Source: Fratercula arctica
Lineage: Eukaryota; Chordata; Aves; Charadriiformes; Alcidae
Direction: 5' to 3'
DNA: 64,000 bases
Assembly: GCA_947846985.1 (NCBI GenBank)
Contig: CANTUZ010000026.1
Coordinates: 53,550,730-53,614,729 of the forward strand
Position 1 is the first letter of the stretch. Every line of letters begins with the position of its first letter. The notes below the pieces were generated by a model. It saw nothing but the letters and a program-made list of their open reading frames with translations. It did no database searches and was not told where the DNA came from. Below are positions 59,701-64,000 of the stretch, one piece after another. The translations under genes and the position numbers were made by a program.

Positions 59701-61500
59701 GTCACTAAATGTGAGAACCAAAAAAAAATACAGACCCTGAAGACAATAACAGGAACATTCAGATGCAGTTTATCAGCTCTGCAAGTCTTTTTGGCTATTA
59801 ACCATGTATGTATAAAGTGATTGCGGGGTGAAGTGAGGTCTGGAGGAAAAAAAAAAAAAAACAACAAAAAAACTGCTAAAATGAAAATGTCCTGAAGACC
59901 AAATTCTGCCTAATGCCTTTCCATCACAACTGGCTAGTGTGATCTGCCATGATGTTACAGTTACTAGTGGCAGCAAGGGAAACCACTGTTGACACTAGGA
60001 TTTTTTTTTTAATGTTGAAATTCATATTACTTTAGGTTTCAAAGCAAGAAAAGAACATCAAAAGCTAGAAAAAATATTTTACCACTTCTTACTTAATAAA
60101 AAGCGAAATCAAACTACACTGCTGATCATTTCCTGGACAGGAAGCATGTTTTACACCATTTTCAAATCAATTTTTGGAAGAAAACCCCTGAACTTTCACA
60201 TTTTTAAATATTTCACGTGTAAAGTCTGTACAAGTCTGTCGAAACATGCAACATAATGCGTCTGGAAAAACAGCTTTCAAGAGTCGTTGGTATGCTTGTA
60301 AGTGGCAGTAATTTCATAAACAGTATCTGCAATATACATAATGCATGCTATTTCATTCTGTTCAGGTGGCCTTTACCTGCAGGGATATATTGTGAGTGAA
60401 CAATCTCTGGGCTCCAAGAGATCTGTAATTGAACTCAAGCCTCCATCTGAAGAATTTAAAACTTTCTACTTATGTGCAGAGAATGTAGATGAAAACAAAA
60501 GGTAAACCAAACTTTTTTTTTTTTCCCATTTTTATTTGCCAGACTTTAGGAGACCGGGAACACTGTAGCCTGGGAAGATCTAGTGATAACTTTTCATTCT
60601 GTTTTCACTTGTTCCCCCAGATTAACCTTTAACTGTAGCTTTAGTCAAACTGCGGTACAACATGCTGGCCCATCAGTCCTGCTATTGTCAATGCTGGAAC
60701 TACAGCAAGGCTGGCTTGCAGAGGTTCAGAAAGAAATCTGCATGAGGTGCCTTTCACAATGATGTGTGGGTGATTACACTAAACAGAAAAGCTATGGTAC
60801 CTCTCATTAGAGATAATGGAAAGTATATCCTCCTCGTTCCCAAGAATGATTTATTTACAACAATGACCGCTAGAATTAAAAAAGAAAATTGACCTATGAA
60901 ATCACATTCTGAAGGTGAATTCCTTCATCATAATCCAGCCAAATTCATGGCTGTCCGTGGGAGTTCTGCTTGTCTAAAGCCTACTAATTACATCATTTGG
61001 GTTTTAATTTAACAAACGAAGGACAAGCTTTTAGCTATGCTGGAAGCTGGTGTTAAGATGTGTTGTTGTTATAGTCAACTCCTCCATCTCCTGCCTCTCT
61101 CCAATCCACTCGCTATCTTCACACATAGTACAAACAGCACACAGCTGTACAAACACCGTTTATAAAAGATGCGTTTCAAAGAATGTAAAACTGCATGTAT
61201 AACACTTGATCAGGAACAGCTGTTGGTCTTTGGTTTCTTCTAGGTGGATTACAGCTTTGAAAGCTTCAATTAACAAATGGTTACCTCTACACCAGGCAAT
61301 CCAAGATTTCATGAACAGACCACTGGAGGAGACAAGGATGTGAGAAGAAAGCTCATTTTTTTTTGCTCAATCTCTGTTTTCCATTAAAAATTCCATGCTA
61401 TGTCTTATGGTTCATCTCAAAAGATGCTCTAGTAGCAGCTAATCTTTAGTATTGCTATACATTCACAACTTTTGTAAGCATTAGTAAATAAACGTAAAGC
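23796..61500 (+). CDS. PDZPH1: PDZPH1-like gene: PDZ domain plus two PH domains, 12 coding exons
   Basis: Coding exons 23830-23887, 24905-27382, 29853-30035, 34010-34177, 35877-35978, 39718-39828, 41464-41642, 54002-54159, 55376-55418, 58314-58500, 60366-60501 and 61244-61343 total 3903 nt: 1300 codons and TGA. Every junction is GT-AG and phase-consistent. Residues 1-962 are mostly polar and low-complexity. The PDZ domain spans about 963-1045 (binding loop W979-G980-F981-R982-I983). PH1 spans about 1058-1160 ([10 protein letters not shown], closing W1147) and PH2 about 1184-1285 (WIQHYCILK, closing W1269). The family is taken as PDZPH1 from domain order and from its place beside NUDT12. Its biochemical role is poorly known; a membrane-associated scaffold binding phosphoinositides through PH1 and a C-terminal peptide through PDZ is inference. 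To my knowledge the human copy is a pseudogene while the mouse gene codes. This one looks intact. Confidence 0.85.
23830..23887 (+). CDS. PDZPH1: PDZPH1 coding exon 1 (short basic N-terminus)
   Basis: The acceptor TCTCCCACGCAG (ending 23795) and donor AAT|GTAAGTT (23888) bracket a small exon. The ATG at 23830 opens [19 protein letters not shown], then one base (T) that joins AT at 24905 to make Tyr20 in the frame of the long exon. An upstream ATG at 23811 opens a 9-codon frame that ends just inside this exon. The exon is predicted only from splice sites and phase. It matters because the long exon has no in-frame ATG before 25141. Confidence 0.6.
24905..27382 (+). CDS. PDZPH1: PDZPH1 coding exon 2, 2478-nt polar low-complexity exon
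   Basis: The acceptor is a T-rich tract ending AAATTAG at 24904; the donor is AAAG|GTAGGT at 27383. It encodes residues 20-845 plus one base. The protein is Ser-, Glu-, Asp- and Lys-rich and probably disordered. An acidic stretch ([18 protein letters not shown]) lies near the N-terminus, with CxxC pairs at C194/C197 (plus C202) and C423/C426. Basophilic phosphosite-like motifs occur at RRKS (S438) and RRGS (S672). No catalytic domain is recognised. The frame also continues past the donor to a stop at 27475, so an intron-retained short form lacking PDZ and PH is conceivable. An internal exon this long is unusual in a vertebrate. Confidence 0.9.
29853..30035 (+). CDS. PDZPH1: PDZPH1 coding exon 3
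   Basis: The acceptor is TATAATTTAG|AC and the donor TCAA|GTAAGT. It encodes D846 to S906 and one base of I907. The segment is charged ([19 protein letters not shown]) and then Ser/Thr-rich. Phase 1 at both ends fits its neighbours. No domain is recognised. Confidence 0.85.
31133..31910 (-). mobile_element. CR1 LINE fragment, about 780 bp, antisense, in PDZPH1 intron 3
   Basis: It begins ATCATAGACTCATAGAGTGG and TTGGAAGGGACCTTAAAGAT, the reverse complement of a CR1 3' end. It continues through diagnostic blocks such as GACCTTGAACACTTCCAGGG, CCAGGCTGAACAATCCCAAC and GTCCCTGTCCTTCTTATGTT to GGACCTTGCACTTGGCCTTG, where it is truncated. The minus strand still shows ORF2 C-terminal remnants (for example [20 protein letters not shown] near 31.75 kb), but no complete frame. 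Confidence 0.95.
32895..32941. repeat. Short tandem duplication, 25-bp period
   Basis: TATACAGTTAATCATGCCAT at 32895 recurs as TATACAGTTGATCATGCCAT at 32920, with a single substitution over 22 bp. It lies in PDZPH1 intron 3. Confidence 0.85.
34010..34177 (+). CDS. PDZPH1: PDZPH1 coding exon 4
   Basis: The acceptor is TCATGACAG|TA and the donor GCAG|GTAAGT. It encodes I907 to A962 and one base of V963. The peptide includes [17 protein letters not shown] and ends KRPRPVA just ahead of the PDZ domain. No domain is recognised in the exon itself. Confidence 0.85.
35877..35978 (+). CDS. PDZPH1: PDZPH1 coding exon 5 (first half of PDZ)
   Basis: The acceptor is TTATTTTGCAG|TT and the donor ACAA|GTAAGC. 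It encodes [13 protein letters not shown], then the carboxylate-binding loop PWGFRIQF and strand [10 protein letters not shown]. The segment has the pattern of a PDZ beta1-beta3 region. Confidence 0.92.
36440..36960 (+). pseudogene. Ancient LINE ORF2 3' remnant, sense orientation
   Basis: Across broken plus-strand frames one can read fragments of a LINE ORF2 C-terminus: MKCKVMPLE, then [20 protein letters not shown], then [14 protein letters not shown] with a following LHLG. These match the order of the CR1/L2-type block (KC-V-H, LGV--D-SLK-S-QCA-A, K-LV-PHLEY). Stops and frameshifts are frequent and no CR1 3' tail is seen, so it is an old copy. The exact family is not certain. Confidence 0.6.
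37653..37718 (-). mobile_element. Short CR1 3'-end fragment, antisense
   Basis: It reads TCATAGAATCATAGACTCGT, then GGTTGGAAGGGACCTTTCAG and ATCATCGAGTCCAAC. This is the reverse complement of the last about 65 bp of CR1, including the duplicated terminal octamer. Confidence 0.92.
39718..39828 (+). CDS. PDZPH1: PDZPH1 coding exon 6 (second half of PDZ)
   Basis: The acceptor GGTTTTATTCCAG (ending 39717) joins exon 5 to give [19 protein letters not shown], a textbook PDZ sequence with no gap. The exon continues [13 protein letters not shown] and [10 protein letters not shown]. The donor is AAAG|GTAAGT at 39829. The reading frame is open further upstream, which leaves room for an alternative acceptor at 39642. 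Confidence 0.92.
41464..41642 (+). CDS. PDZPH1: PDZPH1 coding exon 7 (end of PDZ, start of PH1)
   Basis: The acceptor is AATATTTTAG|GT. It encodes [11 protein letters not shown] (last PDZ strand), a short linker, and PH1 from R1058: RGYLHKR, then [20 protein letters not shown]. The donor is AAG|GTAAGG in phase 0. The K-G-W-R-K-R basic cluster is the pattern that binds inositol phosphates in many PH domains. Confidence 0.93.
43990..44016. repeat. Poly(A) run
   Basis: An uninterrupted A run of roughly 27 bases after CTCCTGAAATGT. On the minus strand it reads as a T tract directly ahead of an ACATTTCAG acceptor-like sequence. Confidence 0.85.
44581..44628. repeat. GAAA/GACA-type simple repeat abutting CR1
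   Basis: It is made of GAAA and GACA units (AGAAAGAAAGAAAGACAGAA and variants) and ends immediately before the 3' terminus of the neighbouring antisense CR1 copy. Confidence 0.85.
44632..46350 (-). mobile_element. CR1 LINE, about 1.7 kb, 5'-truncated, antisense
   Basis: The plus strand starts GGAATCATAGGGTTGGAAGG and AGTCCAACCCCCCTGCCAGAG (reverse complement of the CR1 3' end) and runs without a large gap to about 46350. Read on the minus strand it holds the second half of ORF2: palm and thumb parts of the reverse transcriptase and the C-terminal region. It is the most complete retrotransposon here. The endonuclease and ORF1 are missing, the usual result of incomplete reverse transcription. 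Compared with the 18.2 kb copy it lacks about 25 bp near its 3' end. Confidence 0.96.
44665..46167 (-). pseudogene. CR1 ORF2 reverse-transcriptase remnant in broken frames
   Basis: Four overlapping minus-strand frames cover it. 46167-45613 has [29 protein letters not shown] and the motif-A block [15 protein letters not shown]. 45667-45275 has [20 protein letters not shown] and the catalytic FADDTKL. 45256-44996 has [11 protein letters not shown]. 45048-44665 has the C-terminal [17 protein letters not shown]. Frame changes between them show the copy is dead, although key catalytic Asp residues are still legible. Confidence 0.92.
49887..49929. promoter_or_regulatory. Hairpin enclosing TATA-like box, followed by MEF2-type site
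   Basis: GCTAAGCCT (49887-49895) is matched exactly by its reverse complement AGGCTTAGC (49912-49920). The loop holds TATATAAAAG. The sequence then reads CTATAAATAG (49920-49929), a perfect fit to the MEF2 consensus YTAWWWWTAR. Whether any of it is functional cannot be told from sequence. Confidence 0.3.
50358..50402. promoter_or_regulatory. Nested inverted repeats with homeodomain and TCF/SOX-like motifs
   Basis: TGCACAAA (50358-50365) pairs with TTTGTGCA (50386-50393). Inside it AAAGGT (50371-50376) pairs with ACCTTT (50382-50387). Immediately after comes the 12-bp perfect palindrome GCAATTAATTGC (50391-50402), which contains homeodomain-type TAATTA-like cores. AACAAAGG fits TCF/SOX sites. 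This is a candidate intronic regulatory element. Confidence 0.3.
54002..54159 (+). CDS. PDZPH1: PDZPH1 coding exon 8 (middle of PH1)
   Basis: The acceptor is CTCTAATTGCAG|G and the donor AAGAG|GTAAGT. It encodes [20 protein letters not shown] through KPFVFKCI and [15 protein letters not shown], the beta4-beta7 part of a PH fold. It joins exon 7 in phase 0. Confidence 0.92.
55376..55418 (+). CDS. PDZPH1: PDZPH1 coding exon 9 (C-terminal helix of PH1)
   Basis: This 43-nt exon encodes R1146, then [14 protein letters not shown], the PH C-terminal helix with its near-invariant Trp (W1147). The acceptor is ACGTTACAG|G and the donor CAG|GTAATG. Confidence 0.9.
58314..58500 (+). CDS. PDZPH1: PDZPH1 coding exon 10 (linker and start of PH2)
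   Basis: The acceptor is TACTTTACAG|A and the donor CAAG|GTAGGA. It encodes a 23-residue linker, then PH2 from C1184: [27 protein letters not shown]. The position that carries a basic cluster in PH1 (WRKRW) reads WIQHY here, so canonical phosphoinositide binding by PH2 is unlikely. Confidence 0.93.
60366..60501 (+). CDS. PDZPH1: PDZPH1 coding exon 11 (core of PH2)
   Basis: The acceptor is ATTCTGTTCAG|GT and the donor AAAAG|GTAAAC. It encodes [29 protein letters not shown] and ENVDENK, the beta-strand and loop pattern of a PH domain. Confidence 0.93.
61244..61343 (+). CDS. PDZPH1: PDZPH1 coding exon 12 (PH2 helix, C-terminus, stop)
   Basis: The acceptor is GGTTTCTTCTAG|G. It encodes [20 protein letters not shown] (PH2 helix with closing W1269) and a short tail ending EETRM, then TGA at 61341-61343. 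The exon continues as 3' UTR to the poly(A) signal. Confidence 0.93.
61487..61492 (+). terminator. PDZPH1: Poly(A) signal of PDZPH1
   Basis: A canonical AATAAA lies 144 bp past the stop codon and is followed within 30 bp by the GT-rich TTGTGTCTGTCTTTGTT, the expected downstream element. Confidence 0.75.
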
Positions 61501-61519
61501 AATGTTGCCTTCTTTGTGT

Positions 61520-64000
61520 CTGTCTTTGTTAAGTATTTCTACTTCAACTCAAACCATGCACAAAGTCTGCTTTACAGCACTGGACTGGCATCGACATTTA
61601 TCTGATGCAGACAACAGAGAAAGCACTGTATTTCAACATATATCGTGTACTCCCTTATGTTTTTTATCTGCACCCCTTTTTTTGCAAATGCACCCTTTGC
61701 AAAGACTTCTGCTTTTCCATCCAGAAGTTTCATATGCAGGTTTGCCTTTAAATTTCTAGATAGTGTGGGCTTAAGGTTGGGACAGGCTGGGCTGACTGAA
61801 AGGCTAGCGGCTACGCACTACTACAGCACACGTTGGGGAGTGCAATAAACTTGTATGATTTGAATGAATATTTTTGTACTTGTATATTCTATCTTAACAT
61901 AAATTTTAATTTTACAGTGGTTTTGATTTCTCCATTTGCCATCACAGCACAGCACATTTGTGGAGATAAATCCATTCAAGAATCAAAAACACTCTTTCAT
62001 CCAAAGTTATCAGTAAGAGACAGCAACATTATTCTCCATCAGGGATATCAGAGTTAGACATCTGTGGTTATTACAGCTGGTCATATACACAGTGTTTGAC
62101 ATTATTCTCTAACATTAAAATAATTCCTCCCATGAATAAACCTGGGGTATTCAGTTTCCAAGCTTCCCAAAGTACTAATTAAAGTAAAATAACAAAGGTT
62201 AGTCACATTTATTTAATTGAAGCCACATGCTAACTAAATATCTCATCCCAAGAAATTTACAAATTGATGATGACAGAAAGGAAAAGAATACACACCCAAT
62301 ACAGAACTAAAAAAATGCCCATTTGTGAGATTTTATCACTAAACCTGTGATACCTGGGTTTCTTATCATGGTCCTTAGACTTTGAAATAATTTAAACCCA
62401 CCAGAACCTCAGCTACTTGCTTGCTCTTATTATTACCCTGGAAAATATCAATTGCAATGCCACAAAAAACTAAAAAGCAAGTGGCACTCCCCAGCCACCA
62501 CAAATGTATTTTTTTAGGGGACTGATTCATTAGCTTTAGATACTTGAAGTCATAGTACTTCAAAGAAAGCTCTTAAACAGTTCAAATCATTTGCCACAGT
62601 GATTTGAGTGATTTAATTAAAAAATAAGAATGGTTAGTTAAACAGTGTAAGCAATTTTCTGAAAACAGGCATCCAAGCCCAAATATGATAACGCCCTTGC
62701 TTTGTATAAATCTGTGCTCTGAGGTAAAATGTATAACCATATTTGAAAACAAGCAGTCATCACAGTCATATTCTACATTTACTGTTAGAATTTTGAAACT
62801 TTCATATTCAGAAATTAAATTCACAACTCTGAGAACAAGTAATGATGTAGGTATAAATTACTTGCTTTTTCTTACTCTTTTCCACATTGGAGAAAATAAC
62901 ACATATGGGTCAAGTACAAATGTTGTTGACTTGAAACTAATAACCTTTCCTAAAGAAAGGAAGCAGAAAAACAAGCAATAGGTAAAACAAATGCAAACAA
63001 AATTAAACACAAAAATTGTACTTCCCATTTAAAAAAAAAAAAATAAAAAGCAAACAAACAAAAAAACCATTTTTGAGCAGAGTGGGGTCCATGAGAGGAT
63101 TGGTCCCCCAAAGGATCTAGTTGTTCCTTCATTTATTACTAGCTTACTCAGCATGTTTTTCCCTTTAACAGGTGCCGCTTACAGCCATCCCCAGCCAGAA
63201 TCACATGATCACCAAATATCTTGTTTTTGTAAACCTTTGAAGACATATATGATAATATATGGGGCACAAAGAATTGACAACAATGAAAGATTCAGTAGCC
63301 TCAATAACAAGGTGCAAAAAAGAAATGAGTGGTTCAACGTGAGTAAAGGTTACAGGATAGTGTCTTTTCTCTTATTGTATCTCTAAATTTTCATCATTAT
63401 GAAGTACTTTTTAAAACAGCGATTTTCACCCATAATTGCAATAATTTCCAAAGTATATTAGTGTTACAGCAGCAATTTGTGCTTTATCCAGTGTTGTAAG
63501 CAACAAATATGAAAACTTAAAAATGTACATACTTTCTCCCATTTCATGCAAGTCAAAGATGCCTCAGGTGTACACCTGTACGAAATAGAATCAAATTTTG
63601 TTTCTGTTGTAAAACTATGTATTTACACAGCAGACTTCTTGGGGCTCTTTGCTTAACTGGGTAGTATATCAGCAGAGTTTACTGAAATCTTTCTGTCTGA
63701 TGGACCTCATTCATCTTTCTGTTCTATGATTTTGCACTTCCAAAATCAAATATAATACTAAGGTCTAGTAAACTTACCATTTCTCATAAGCATAAACTTT
63801 GAAAAAAATACAAAAATTGTAAATTCTTTAAAAAAAAGAAAACAAAACAAAACTATCAGGCTTTGGAATTATCTAGGTTTTAGGCAAGGAAAATTGAGAA
63901 GAACCCAAAGGCAAGCTTGCTCTGTTTCTCTGAGCCAAGGCTGGTTCCTTTCTGTACATCTGAGAAGTGACCACAGTAGCCTATGGGCTGTTCTCATTTT
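61520..64000. other. Intergenic, nothing recognised
   Basis: AT-rich sequence downstream of PDZPH1 with a poly(A)-rich patch near 63030-63065. Short ORFs (up to 98 codons at 62685) show no recognisable domain. No repeat family or RNA gene was recognised. Confidence 0.5.

Overview
This is a vertebrate nuclear window, and almost certainly avian. The introns are long and AT-rich, all splice sites are GT-AG, and there is one CpG island. The dispersed repeats are CR1 LINE fragments with the typical avian 3' end (TCATAGAAT / TTGGAAGGGACCT / GTCCAACC seen in antisense). No bacterial-type operons, tRNAs, rRNAs or CRISPR arrays were seen.

Two protein-coding genes lie head to tail on the plus strand. 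(1) NUDT12, the peroxisomal NAD(P)H diphosphatase and deNADding enzyme. A CpG-island promoter (about 2395-3070) is followed by six coding exons (3527-12985) giving 464 codons: ankyrin repeats, a four-Cys zinc site, a complete Nudix box and a C-terminal ANL tripeptide. (2) A gene with one PDZ and two PH domains, called PDZPH1 from its domain order and its position next to NUDT12. I rebuilt it from 12 coding exons (23830-61343). Every GT-AG junction keeps phase and the total is 1300 codons plus a stop. It has a 19-codon basic first coding exon, one very long (2478 nt) low-complexity exon, then PDZ, PH1 and PH2, and a polyadenylation signal at 61487.

Layout: 1-2390 is upstream intergenic sequence with a candidate solo LTR (about 790-1345) and a plus-strand CR1 3' end (about 2060-2205). 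2395-3070 is the CpG island. 3527-12985 is NUDT12. 12986-23795 is an AT-rich gap with one CR1 fragment, a diverged tandem duplication and an unexplained 106-codon ORF with splice-like edges (about 14.4-14.7 kb). 23796-61500 is PDZPH1, whose introns hold four more LINE remnants (31.1, 36.5, 37.65 and 44.6-46.35 kb; the last keeps recognisable reverse-transcriptase motifs in broken frames) and several palindromic or regulatory-looking clusters near 49.9 and 50.4 kb. 61500-64000 is gene-free as far as I can see.

No new operon-like or defence-like system is visible. The points most worth a second look are the intact PDZPH1 reading frame (to my knowledge the human copy is a pseudogene), its short N-terminal exon found by phase logic, a possible in-frame alternative acceptor that would insert 25 residues into the PDZ domain, the contrast between the basic PH1 and the non-basic PH2, and the palindrome cluster at 50.36-50.40 kb.
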